From Arenicola marina (lineage: Eukaryota; Annelida; Polychaeta; Arenicolidae), in NCBI GenBank assembly GCA_964019135.1, contig OZ025256.1, positions 42,132,035-42,196,034 on the forward strand: a DNA stretch of 64,000 bases. Reading direction: 5' to 3'. The translations under genes were made by a program, and so were the position numbers. Shown piece by piece: positions 48,701 to 60,532 of this stretch (position 1 is the first letter of the stretch; every line of letters starts with the position of its first letter). The notes beneath the pieces are model-generated. The model was not told the DNA's origin. It ran no database searches and worked only from the letters and a program-made list of their open reading frames with translations.

Positions 48701-51700
48701 CCAGTCACCAGACTTTGTAACCCCTCATTTACATCCTATTCCCCAGACGTTGTAACCCCTTATTCACACCCCATTCTCCAGATTTAGTAACCCCTCATTC
48801 ACACCCCATTCCCCAGACTTTGTAACCCCTCATTCACACCCCATTCACCACACTTTGTAACCCCTCATTCACATCCTATTCCCCAGACTTTGTAACCCCT
48901 CATTCACACCACATTCACCAGACTGTAACCCCTCATTCACACCCCAGACTTAGTAACCCCTCATTCACTCCCCATTCTCCAGATTTTGCAACCCTTCATT
49001 CACACCCCATTCACCACTTTGTAACCCCTCATTCACACCTCACTACCCAGACTTTGTAACCCCTCATTCACACCCCATTCACTTAGACTTTATAACTCCT
49101 CATTCACACCCCATTCTCCAGACTTAGTAACCCTTCATTCACACCCCATTCACCAGACTTTGTAACCCCTCATTCACACCTCACTACCCAGACTTTGTAA
49201 CCCCTCATTCATACCCCATTCACTAGACTTTATAACTCCTCATTCACACCCCATTCTTCAGACTTTGTAACCTCTCATTCACACCCCATTCACCAGACTT
49301 TGTAACCCCTCATTCACTCCCCATTCTCCAAATTTTGTAACCCTTCATTCACACCCCATTCACCAGACTTTGTAACCCCTCATTCACACCTCACTACCCA
49401 GACTTTGTAACCCCTCATTCACACCCCATTCACTAGACGTTATAACTCCTCATTCACACCCCATTCTCCAGACTTTGTAACCCCTCATTCACACCCCATT
49501 CTCCAGACTTAGTAACCCTTCATTCACACCCCATTCACCAGACTTTGTAACCCCTCATTCACACCCCATTCACCAGACTTTGTAACCCCTCATTCACACC
49601 CCATTCTCCAGACTTTGTAACCACTCATTCACACCCCAATTCCCCAGACTTTGTAACCCCTCATTCACACCCCATTCTCCAGACTTTGTAACCCTTCATT
49701 TACACCCCATTCTCCAGACTTTGTAACTCTTCATTTACACCCCATTCTCCAGACTTTGTAACCCCTTATTCACACCCCATTCTCCAGACATTGTAACCCC
49801 TCTATTCACTCCCTATTTCCCAGTCATTGTATCCCGTGACCTACCTTTTTCTGCCTCCTGGTAAGACTCATCCAGAGGGTTGATCTGACCTGGATAATCC
49901 TCTCCGAACGACAAATGCCTCACGCGATGGGTCAGGTTGAACTGGAAGATACGACAGAAATGTAACTTCTTCACCTTCTCCGGTTCTATATATATTTTCC
50001 AATATGACATTATGACATATCAGGCAAGCTACAATTGTACTTTTACACGAAGTACAGTTGTTAATATACATGTAAATCAAAGCTATAATAACTTACATGT
50101 GAAAAGACATTTCCAAATCACCTTACTTCCATCCGTACATAACACAGAGAGTCGATCTTTATGGTCCGAAATAACTATTTTAACTCTTACATTTAGGTAC
50201 ATAAATATGAGGGGTCTGGAAGGGGGGTCCAGTGTCGATTTTTCAAAATTCTCAGTGTCAAATGGCGATTTTTTACGTTTCGTGTCCCTTTTTGGTTAAG
50301 TTCAGTATCTTTTTTTTCCAAAATGCAATCCAATCTGTGTATCATTTTGCTTCTTACCGAGAAAGGAAATAGAACGAATGTTGGTGAAAAGTACAATAAT
50401 TATATTAATTACTTCATTACATCACGATTCACTCGCGGATCAAGTTAAAATGTCCTGGTCAAAATGAGGGTTCGCCAGACTGCAAGATTACGCTCGACTT
50501 ACTTTATGATTGAAACGAAACGTCCCGCGACTAGTCTATGGATTTAGAACCGGCTGAGACTCAAAACACGGTTCATTGATCACGTCACCTTGATTCCAAA
50601 CTCCAAATTCCTTAATACACAGCCTTTTTCGTTGCCTACTTTTACTGAAAATAGACCGATCCACACTCCGACACTAAGCCCCGACCACGCTGGAGTCCTT
50701 TTCCCTTATCGTGAGAATGAAATTGCTAATTGAATAGCTAATGGTAGGTACAAGTGAGAAGTACTGATCTCTGAAACTGACAACGCGACATGCTGCTTTG
50801 TTTGTCCGACTTGTTTGTCCGACATAACGCACGTTTACCACATGGTTGGATAAAAGCAACAGTGACGGCAGTGAATGATTGACAGCTTCAGAGATGAGTA
50901 CTTCTCACCTAACATCAGCTATGATTGTCAATTTCATACTCGGGATTAACGCAAAAGAACTCAAGGGTGGGCGGAGCTTAGTGTCGGAGTATGGATCGAT
51001 CTATTCGGCAATAAAGTGTCTCCTTTACTATCGTTCGCATCAACTGAACTCGGCACAGGATATATTTAAAAGCAACTCGAAAAGACATGATAACTATCTG
51101 TACGGAGATAATCCTGTTCTTTACCTTTTTGCCCGAGAAGGCTTGCATATCGTGAACTGAAAGAGAAACAGATGCATGTTTGTATTCCACTGTATGGCAT
51201 TGACGCAATGCACAGTCTCTTTGATATTGCTTTAAAATGCCTTGCATTGATACCACGGGAATTGAAATTGGCATATGGCCAAATGAGTACAATTAGAATC
51301 ACAATTGAAATGAATACCTTTGAATTTTTAAAACGAAACTGTCAATGTAAAACGGGAGGGGGGAAGGGGGGGCGAAAATTATGATGATGACGGCGGGCGC
51401 GTTCAAACACTGACGGCCGAAGGTAGAACAAGACGAGGCCAAAGTTATTGCTTGATACTGGATCAACAGTGACATGCGGACGTGTGTGAGAGCCCAAAAC
51501 GTCCGACTGGCCAAAACGGGCCAGGATCAGGACTTTGACACCTACAACATAATGCACAGTTAGATACAACTCGAGCATCAACGAATAAATATATCACAAG
51601 AACTATGACCAAAGTTTGTCCATGTCCTTAAGGTGGTCCCGACCTCGCATATATATTGTTTTAATTGATAGATCTACGGCCGGAGGTTGTGACAAGTTCC

Positions 51701-54700
51701 ATAAAGGGCAAAGATAGCAATTAAGATAATACTGCCTATGCCTATGCCTAACGCCTAGTTTTCCGTGCCTTGTTCCCCTCCCCCCCCCCCCCCCTTCGAG
51801 ATTTTCCTGAGTGTTGTTCGTACATTGCTATCTAAGAGATACAAAACGAGCGTATCGCAGTTTCATATCGCCAGATTGTGTATGATTGAAACGTCAAATG
51901 TAACTGTTCGTTTGTTGTTAGTTATATAGGACGTTTTGGGCAGTCGGACGTTTTGGGCTCTCACAGACGTGTCCCCCTATGCGCAGCTGCCCCCCTTATA
52001 TAAAATACATGATATTGAGACCCTCTCCGTTCCATGTATTCGTACGGCGCCATTATGATAGATACAGGGTGGGGGGGGGGGGGAACTCCGCATGGGGGAC
52101 AATCCCGCACACCACACAAGTGTCCAGTGGTCCAAAGGAGGGGCCTATGATACGGTATCAGCCCATGTGTACAGCGACGGCCAGTCGATCTACCCTAGGC
52201 TACCGGTCCTTTGGCTAAAATCTTACCATGCACGTGGTGTTGTTGGAAGCTTTTGCCGGGGGCTATGTGGAAGTTTCCAGCAACCTGAAAGACAAAAAAA
52301 CACACCGATATTTCAAATCTGAAACGCGGTAAGAAACCAAACTATATTTGAAGAGATGACAGTCGATTACATAAAGCGCCATGCCGGCCCACGGCAGTTG
52401 CCGACACAGTCTTGACGCAAAGAAACAACGTGCGGCCACATTGGTTCCAGTGTCACAATATATGTGTATGGCTGGGACGTGATCGTGGCGTTGTGTAACA
52501 TACCGGTATTTAACAACACAGCATCATTTTGTTGCGTCTTTCCCTGTCGTCACATTATCAAATGGCTGCAGGCGCTGTCGCATTTTAATGCATTTGTGTA
52601 CGGCCGTCACTGGACTGTTTGATTTGTGCCCCGATCAGTCTCCCGGTCGGCCCCCGGTCGGTCGCCCGGTCGGTGCCCCGGTCGGTCCCCCGGCCTACCT
52701 TGTTGACCTCCAAGTAGCCGTAGATCCTGCAGCCCTCGTTGCTCTGTGTCTTCACCTTGTCCGTCCACCCCTCCCGCTTGCACTGTTCCACCTCGTCAGC
52801 CGTGCTGAAGGCCCAGCCCTTCTGTCGGTAGGCCTCGCGCACGTCCTCGCACGTGTTACAGCACCTGCGGCGACACCAGCCTCACTGAGCACTGCTATAG
52901 TGTACCACACCAGCCTCACTGAGCACTGCTATAGTGTACGACACCAGCCTCACTGAGCACTGCTCTAGTGTACCACACCAGCCTCACTGAGCACTGCTGT
53001 AGTGTACCACACCAGCCTCACTGAGCACTGCTATAGTGTACCACACCAGCCTCACTGAGCACTGCTATAGTGTACCACACCAGCCTCACTGAGCACTGCT
53101 GTAGTGTACCACACCAGCCTCACTGAGCACTGCTCTAGTGTACCACACCAGCCTCACTGAGCACTGCTGTAGTGTACCACACCAAGCTCACTGAGCACTG
53201 CTATAGTGTACCACACCAGCCTCACTGAACACTGCTATAGTGTACCACTCCAACCTCACTGAGCAGTGCTATAGTGTACCACACCAGCCTCACTGAGCAC
53301 TGCTATAGTGTACCACACCAGCCTCACTGAGCACTGCTATAGTGTACCACACCAATCTCACTGAGCACTGCTATAGTGTACCACACCAGCCTCACTGAAC
53401 ACTGCTATAGTGTACCACACCAGGCTCACTGAGCACTGCTATAGTGTACCACCCACCCACCAGCCTCACTGAGCACTGCTATAGTGTACCACACCAGCCT
53501 CACTGAGCACTGCTATAGTGTACCACACCAGCCTCACTGAGCACTGCTATAGTGTACCACACCAGCCTCACTGAGCAGTGCTATAGTGTACCACACCAGC
53601 CTCACTGAGCACTGCTATAGTGTACCACACCAGCCTCACTGAGCACTGCATAAAGTGTACCACTCCAGCATCACTGAGCACTGCTATAGTGTACCACACC
53701 AGCCTCACTGAGCACTGCTATAGTGTACCACACCAGCCTCACTGAGCACTGCTATAGTGTACCACACCAGCCTCACTGAGCACTGCTATAGTGTACCACT
53801 CCAGCCTCACTGAGCACTGCTATAGTGTGCCACACCAGCCTCACTGAGCACTGCTATAGTGTACCACACCAGCCTCACTGAGCCCTGCTATAGTGTACCA
53901 CACCAGCCTCACTCAGTACTGCTACAGTGTACCACACCAGCCTCACTGAGCACTGTTATAGTGTACCACACCAACCTCACTGAGCACTGCTATAGTGTAC
54001 CACACCAGCCTCACTGAGCACTGCTATAGTGTACCACACCAACCTCACTGAGCACTGCTATAGTGTACCACACCAGCCTCACTGAGCACTGCTATAGTGT
54101 AGCATACCAAGCTTACTGAGCACTGCTAAAGTGTACCACACCAGCCTCATTGAGCACTGCTATAGTGTACCACACCAACCTCACTGAGCACTGCTATAGT
54201 GTACCACACCAGCCTCACTGAGCACTGCAACAGTGTACTACACCAACCTCACTGAGCCCTGCTATAGTGTACCACACCAGCCTCACTAAGCACTGCTATA
54301 GTGTACCACACCAACCTCACTGAGCACTGCTATAGTGTACCACACCAGCCTCACTGAGCACTGCAACAGTGTACCACACCAAGCTCACTGAGCACTGCTA
54401 TAGTGTACCACACCAACCTCACTGAGCACTGCTATAGTGTACCACACCGGCCTCACTGAGCACTGCTATAGTGTACCATACCAGCCTCACTGAGCACTGC
54501 TATAGTGTACCACACCTGCCTCACTGAGCACTGCTATAGTGTACCACACAAAGCTCACTGAGCACTGCTATAGTGTACCACACCAGCCTCACTGAGCACT
54601 GCTATAGTGTACCACACCAACCTCACTGAGCACTGCTATAGTGTACCACACAAAGCTCACTGAGCACTGCTATAGTGTACCACACCAGCCTCACTCAGCA

Positions 54701-57700
54701 CTGCTATAGTGTACCACACCAACCTCACTGAGCACTGCTATAGTGTACCACACCAGCCTCACTGAGCACTGCTATAGTGTACCACACCAACCTCACTGAG
54801 CACTGCTATAGTGTACCACACCAACCTCACTGAGCACTGCTATAGTGTACCACACCAGCCTCACTGAGCACTGCTATAGTGTACCACACCAGCCTCACTG
54901 AGCACTGCTATAGTGTACCACACCAAGCTCACTGAGCACTGCAATAGTGTACCACTCCAGCCTCACTGAGCACTGCTACAGTGTACCACACCAAGCTCAC
55001 TGAGCACTGCTATAGTGTACCACTCCAGCCTCACTGAGCACTGCTACAGTGTACCACACCAAGCTCACTGAGCACTGCTATATTGTACCACACCAGCCTC
55101 ACTGAGCACTGCTATAGTGTACCACACCTGCCTCACTGAGCACTGCTATAGTGTACCACACAAAGCTCACTGAGCACTGCTATAGTGTACCACACCAGCC
55201 TTACTGAGCACTGCTATAGTGTACCACACCTGCCTCACTGAGCACTGCTATAGTGTACCACACAAAGCTCACTAAGCACTGCTATAGTGTACCACACCAG
55301 CCTCACTGAGCACTGCTCTAGTGTACCACACCAACCTCACTGAGCACTGCTATAGTGTACCACACCAAGCTTACTGAGCACTGCTATAGTGTACCACACC
55401 TGCCTCACTGAGCACTGCTATAGTGTACCACACAAAGCTCACTGAGCACTGCTATAGTGTACCACACCTGCCTCACTGAGCACTGCTATAGTGTACCACA
55501 CAAAGCTCACTGAGCACTGCTATTGTGTACCACACCAGCCTTACTGAGCACTGCTATAGTGTACCACACCAGCCTCACTGAGCACTGCTATAGCGTACCA
55601 CACAAAGCTCACTGAGCACTGCTATAGTGTACCACACCAGCCTCACTGAGCACTGCTATAGTGTACCACACCAGCCTTACTGAGCACTGCTATAGTGTAC
55701 CACACCTGCCTCACTGAGCACTGCTATAGTGTACCACACAAAGCTCACTGAGCACTGCTATAGTGTACCACACCAGCCTCACTGAGTACTGCTATAGTGT
55801 ACCACACCAACCTCACTGAGCACTGCTAAAGTGTACCACACCAGCCTTACTGAGCACTGCTATAGTGTACCACACCTGCCTCACTGAGCACTGCTATAGT
55901 GTACCACACAAAGCTCACTGAGCACTGCTATAGTGTACCACACCAGCCTTACTGAGCACTGCTATAGTGTACCACATCTGCCTCACTGAGCACTGCTATA
56001 GTGTACCACACAAAGCTCACTGAGCACTGCTATAGTGTACCACACCAGCCTCACTGAGCACTGCTATAGTGTACCACACCAGCCTCACTGAGCACTGCTA
56101 TAGTGTACCACACCAACCTCACTGAGCACTGCTATAGTGTACCACACCAGCCTCACTGAGCACTGCTATAGTGTACCACACCAGCCTCACTGAGCACTGC
56201 TATAGTGTACCACACCAGCCTCACTGAGCACTGCTATAGTGTACCACACCAGCCTCACTGAGCACTGCTATAGTGTACCACACCAAGCTCACTGAGCACT
56301 GCTATATTGTACCACACCAAGGTCACTGAGCACTGCTATAGTGTACCACACCAAGCTCACTGAGCACTGCTATATTGTACCACCCACCCGCCTCACTGAT
56401 CCAGTCATTAAACAGAGTAAACATTTTTTTAAAGCCCCACTGAACACTGCTGCGTTGTACTACTAACTGGAAGGTGGAGATGTTTAACAAAACATCTTAA
56501 GAAGTGAACATGGCCGACTGTAAACATGCAACTTGACTTGCACAACTGTATTTGATTGAGTGACAAAAACAGGTGACAAAATAAAAACATTTTCTGAAGC
56601 ATGCTTTCAGTCCATAACCTTGGTGTTTGTATGTCCAATTCCCTACAACTGCTCAATATGGTTCAGCATATAGCATGGTCAAGTTAGTTATTTAAAGGGA
56701 TCTTAAATTTGAATGTTGCGCTGCATTCTCTACTTTGGAGTATTTAAGATATTAGATTTGTTTTTTATTCTACATAATTTACAATATCCACATACAATAA
56801 AATCATGATACAACTTACTTTTTAAGAGCATTTTCGGCTCCATAACAACTTTCACAGCGCTCTGGATCAAGTTTCTTAATTGCCTGAAAGAAAAAACTGA
56901 TGCTTAAATCATATACATAAACTACATACATGTATTGCGTTTTTATGGTTTTTACAATATTTAGAAATTACAATGTACAATTACAGAAATAATTTGAATA
57001 TGAAAATAATTACTCACCTCTAAAAACTGGTCAGATGCATCTCCTAAATCTGAAAAAGGTAAAACACATTTTTAGTTAAATAATAAGATATATCAATATT
57101 TAATTATTGTATGAATAATCGAGAATGGTGGTAGTATGGCCCCAGAAAGCAGAAGAAAGGTATAGCAGCAGGCATGGCTTCCAAATAAAGAGAGGTACCA
57201 GTCGCTTGAATTTAACTGAACCTACCTTCCTTCTCTGGTTCCTCTTCCAAAACGGGCCCCCCTTCAAGATCTAACCGCTCTTTAAAGATGTTGTGGTCCA
57301 CATCAATTTGTTGCTCCCCAGACACGTCCATGGCGTCCAAACTGAGGACTACACAAAGAAAGAGCAATGATGGAGTCAGTTATAGGTGTTCTTCAAAATC
57401 CACACAATTTTACTTTATAACAGGATATTTATATAGTTGTTCACACAGGATTTACGCAACTTACAACATTTTATCTTCAAAGTGAAAATTATATATACCG
57501 GTACATGAATCGATGCTCTTAGATAACATAACCTGTTCATACCGGTAGTTAAAGACCACCAAAATCTCACTTTATCTTTGTAAAAGCTTAATAAGCTAAT
57601 TCTATGGTATTCCATCTTAAATATCTTCTGGAGTGGTCTGGCAGATGTAATGTGCTGGTACACACTATATGTAACATTATATGTATTGTATTTACCAGCA

Positions 57701-60532
57701 ACATATCTACAAGAATCACGAAGAGCACACAGTAAATCTTATAGCAAAGGGAAACAGGTTCAGTAGCTAGCACATAGGCTTAGAACAACTGAACTGCAGA
57801 ACATTTGCAATCATCCCAAAATATATGTTATTTCTTTCTCACAATAGATCCAATGGTCTGGCTTAATCCTGCACACACAGAGATGGCAGAAAACACCAAT
57901 TTAGGTATTTACAGATGAGGAATTGATCCTGCTTCAGTCCCAGATATATCAAATATAATTATTTAAGTCCCCCCAAATATAAGGTTATAGTCTGTTGAAC
58001 AAACAATGACATAACACTTGAATATAACATTTTAAACCGTAACAGCAATGGAATCTACTGAAACAAATTCTTTACTGCAATAATAACAACTCACAAATCA
58101 TTTCTTACATGTGCAACCTATCTTGGGGAAGGTCATGTCTATATTAATTTTCAGTTTCTGTCCTCTTGCGGTGTCAACAAAGAGTTCTGGCTGAACATCG
58201 GTGGACAGGTAGTAGTTGAATTCTGACAGGAAGAGAATGACCATCAGAATACCACTGACAATGGTCACTGCAACAAAGAAAAACCATGTTTATTACAGGA
58301 CCAATTTATCTAATATATACACTACATATGATAACGAAAATGTGGTAAGTTTAGTTATTTATTAATCTATTTATATTCCAGGGATTAAAATATATAAAGA
58401 AAACCAAACTAAAACTCAATTTGAGTTTTTCAAACAAACATCTACGGACCTCCTCTGGTATTTTTTATGTATTTTTAAAATCCCGGATTTCACCCTTGAG
58501 TATATACCCGAAGGTATGTCATGTCATGACAGTTTTCAATGTTAGTGTGGAAGGAGATGAATTTTGGAATTACCATTATGCAAGATTTGATCTAAGAAAA
58601 GATAAGATAACATTTTATTTAACATCAGTACAAGGTTTGAAGGGTAACATTAGCTCTTGAGCGCTATTAGCCAACAATAACATCTGGATGAAATGTTATG
58701 GTTAGGCTTATATACACTGGATACTAATGATTAATATTATACCAAATAAATAACAGTTAGACACTAATGCTTAACATTGTGTTAAATAAATAACTGAAAT
58801 ATGTTGACTAGGTACTATATAACGTACAAAGATCTTATTGCATATTGTATCTGTCATGTTCTTCATCTGATCAACTATAATGTTGCGTATCTACATCACT
58901 TATTTATTAACTACTAAAGTCTTACAATATGATGCTTGGAACAGTCTGGAATTCCACTAGTGGCTCTGGTACATACACACACACCATTACTTCAATATGA
59001 GGTCACGTGGTACTACAGTCATAGTGCAACCATATACGACAGGCAACTAAGGAGAACATGCATGCTATAGAACATATGGCACAATGCGACCATTTACATA
59101 CTGGACATTTCCATGAAGAAATTAAATATTTAAACTCATCTTTAATATTATTGCTTAAGTGATTCCATAATATAGCATCATGGTTCCTAAAACTGTTCTG
59201 ACCATATTTGACTATATTAACTATGGGTTGTTGGAGCACCTAATATATTGGCGAGTGCAAGCAAGCTCTTAAGGTAACATGCATGCATATTCAGTCCATT
59301 TCAAGCATAGGGTTAGGACTTTCATTTCACGTAACAACCCCCATGAGACGTTTTCAGATGCGGAGTAAATATCAGCTGTACATAAATATATTCAAGCAAA
59401 GAGAGGTCAAAGCCTATTATGTCATGCCTTTAATCATGTTAATTATTAAATCAGCTGCCCCACAAAATTAATGAATATATTATTCAATGTTAACAATGGA
59501 TGTATACTTAAAATTAAAGTTAATTTATAAGCAACGCACTAAATGTCTGTTGCCAAACAGAGCGCTCTTGGTGACCGTCCATCGGCGTCACAATGGGAGT
59601 TCCTAATTTAAATAACCAAATGATACCACAAGCACGTGCATGGTATACATCATCCTGCCAAAGATAATCATTATGGCAAGCCGAAGTGAGATTAATTTAA
59701 AATATTAATCTAGATGTATCCCCTTGGAATATCTGAATTAATAAATATATGCTTAAATATTTTAGGTAGCACCTATCCACATTATAAATTTAAAAGTAAT
59801 ACTCCTATACATGCTATAATTAAATAAATATCGCTGGTTCAAGATCCATTTACATCACACACTCGATTAATTATGAGGTTTCGCTGTGTGCAAGCGCCGA
59901 CCAATCTATCAATGTGTGGCAAATACTGTAGAAGTACAACGTTTAAACCGGTGTAGTATATGCTGGGCTCGTGCTAGGATATTTTTTTCATTAGCCAATT
60001 TGGCTAATTCTGTGGAAAAATATTAGCCAATATTTGTTCGAGAATTTTCTGGTTCCATTTGTTGAAAAAAACATGAATAAAAATGTGTTTGTAGTTGAAA
60101 TTTTATATTCGCCATTTTGGCGAGTGTCCAGGAAGTTCTTATCGCCAAATCCCGAATTTTCTCGCCAAATGGCTATTGGCGAATGCTAAAGCGAGCCCAG
60201 ATATGGGATTGTCCCCCAACGCAGAGATATGCTACACTGTATCTATCATAATGGCACCGTACAAATACATGGAGCGGAGAAGGTCTCAATATCATGTATT
60301 TCATATAAGGTGGACATCTCCGCATGGGGGGGGCACACTTCCGCGTGTTACCAGGTTACACCGGTACAATTTTCAGGCCTGAGCGGCCATAAAACATGGT
60401 CGCGGTGACAGATGCGCGCATCATGCGGATCCTACCTGCTGCACCACCAAATGTTTTGATGCGGAAATCTTCCAAAGTTTTGGGATATGCATCAAACTGT
60501 CGGAGTTTACTCATTATATCTTTCCCGTGCAT
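42770..60532 (-). CDS. ERGIC3: ERGIC3, ER-Golgi intermediate compartment protein 3 (Erv46 family), complete
   Basis: Thirteen minus-strand exons: 60436-60532, 58109-58267, 57226-57348, 57018-57049, 56819-56883, 52699-52864, 52227-52284, 51125-51156, 49845-49941, 44804-44868, 43582-43721, 43209-43264 and 42770-42849. They sum to 390 codons with stop (389 residues; human is 383), all frames joining. Family hallmarks: [20 protein letters not shown] at the N terminus; a first membrane span ([14 protein letters not shown]); luminal Cys pairs CESC and [55 protein letters not shown]; and a second span ([14 protein letters not shown]). It cycles between ER and Golgi in COPII/COPI vesicles as a cargo receptor, with its large domain in the lumen. 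Start: ATG 60532 has a good context; ATG 60514 (MSKLRQF) is the alternative. Introns carry four minisatellites, several MITEs and the whole ROMO1 gene in antisense. No broken exon was seen. Confidence 0.97.
43738..44524. repeat. 78-bp minisatellite, 10 near-identical copies
   Basis: Unit of 78 bp with TCCTCCGTAAAGACAGAGAA and CTAAGTACATATGCACTGAA. Copies are almost invariant, so expansion is recent. The array starts 17 bases beyond the acceptor edge of ERGIC3 exon 11. It is unrelated to the G-rich 78-bp array at the window start. Confidence 0.97.
44605..44806. repeat. 66-bp repeat, 3 copies, containing an ERGIC3 splice donor
   Basis: Unit of 66 bp with ATCAGGATTGCACTTTATAT and ATTACAATATAGAAAGCCAT. 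The right-hand copy runs into the 5' splice site of ERGIC3 exon 10 (GTAACTATGG on the minus strand). The other copies have the same ACTATGG but lack the GT. Confidence 0.92.
47058..47668 (+). CDS. ROMO1: ROMO1, reactive oxygen species modulator 1, complete, two coding exons
   Basis: An acceptor (TTTTTCAG at 47057) opens an exon with 12 bases of 5' UTR and ATG 47070. Coding runs 47070-47206, then 47560-47668 to TAG, giving 81 residues (human 79). Family hallmarks are [42 protein letters not shown] and [16 protein letters not shown]. It is a small inner mitochondrial membrane protein with Gly-rich membrane segments, related to yeast Mgr2, and is linked to TIM23 import and ROS signalling. The intron has a noncanonical GC donor (AG|GCAAGT at 47207) and phase 2. 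The gene lies inside ERGIC3 intron 9 on the opposite strand. Its 5' UTR exon and promoter lie upstream, probably in 44900-47000, but are not identified. The polyadenylation signal is at 47868. Confidence 0.96.
47441..47540. repeat. 25-bp repeat in the ROMO1 intron, 4 copies
   Basis: Core GCAAGTTGTAATAGCACC with starts at 47441, 47466, 47491 and (diverged) 47516. It ends 19 bases before the ROMO1 exon 2. Confidence 0.92.
47868..47873 (+). terminator. polyadenylation signal of ROMO1
   Basis: AATAAA 200 bases after the ROMO1 stop, followed by a GT-rich stretch (GTGTGTTTGT) typical of a downstream element. Confidence 0.75.
47985..49815. repeat. 35-bp minisatellite, about 52 copies
   Basis: Core CCAGACTTTGTAACCCCTCA, 35 bp, with many substitutions and short deletions, so it is older than the 78-bp array. 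It fills the intron between the ROMO1 3' end and ERGIC3 exon 9. It stops about 30 bases from that exon's donor. Confidence 0.95.
50650..51006. mobile_element. two MITE copies in inverted (foldback) arrangement
   Basis: 50650-50880 is a minus-strand copy of the MITE at 8862-9126 and 50884-51006 is the right half of a plus-strand copy. They are joined almost directly, so about 120 bases can pair as a hairpin with a long loop. Both outer ends keep the terminal motif (ATAGACCGATCC at left, GGATCGATCTAT at right). It lies in ERGIC3 intron 8. Confidence 0.82.
51479..51971. mobile_element. MITE-like element with about 30-bp terminal inverted repeats
   Basis: Left end ACGTGTGTGAGAGCCCAAAA with CGTCCGACTG. 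Right end CAGTCGGACG with TTTTGGGCTCTCACAGACGT. These are reverse complements apart from about one base. Length is about 490 bp, with no coding capacity. It lies in ERGIC3 intron 7. No clear target site duplication was seen. Confidence 0.75.
51993..52110. repeat. dispersed repeat, copy 1 (inverted relative to copy 2)
   Basis: Contains ATACATGATATTGAGACC, GGCGCCATTATGATAGATAC and CTCCGCATGGGGG. The first two recur as reverse complements near 60233-60300. A G tract lies at 52068-52083. It is in ERGIC3 intron 7. Confidence 0.65.
52868..56395. repeat. 34-bp minisatellite, about 103 copies
   Basis: Core CCTCACTGAGCACTGCTATA, then GTGTACCACACCAG, 34 bp. It fills about 3.5 kb of the 3.95-kb ERGIC3 intron 5. 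On the minus strand its last unit reaches to within about 10 bases of the acceptor of exon 6, so branch point and pyrimidine tract must be in or beside repeat sequence. Subtypes (ACAAAGCTC, CCAACCTC, CCTGCCTC) alternate in blocks. Confidence 0.97.
59963..60200. mobile_element. short element with CTGGGCTCG inverted ends
   Basis: Ends CTGGGCTCG and CGAGCCCAG. The interior has repeated TTAGCCAATTTGGCTAA and CGCCAAATGGCTATTGGCG palindromes. It lies in ERGIC3 intron 1. It may be a MITE or a remnant; no target duplication identified. Confidence 0.5.
60225..60345. repeat. dispersed repeat, copy 2
   Basis: Reverse-oriented match to 51993-52070 (GTATCTATCATAATGGC, CATGGAGCGGAGAAGGTC, AATATCATGTATTTCATATA) followed by CTCCGCATGGGGGG. 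It ends about 90 bases from ERGIC3 exon 1. Confidence 0.65.

Noticed and set aside
52588..52956. 122-codon plus-strand ORF
   Set aside because: It is the antisense shadow of ERGIC3 exon 6 and runs into the 34-bp array.
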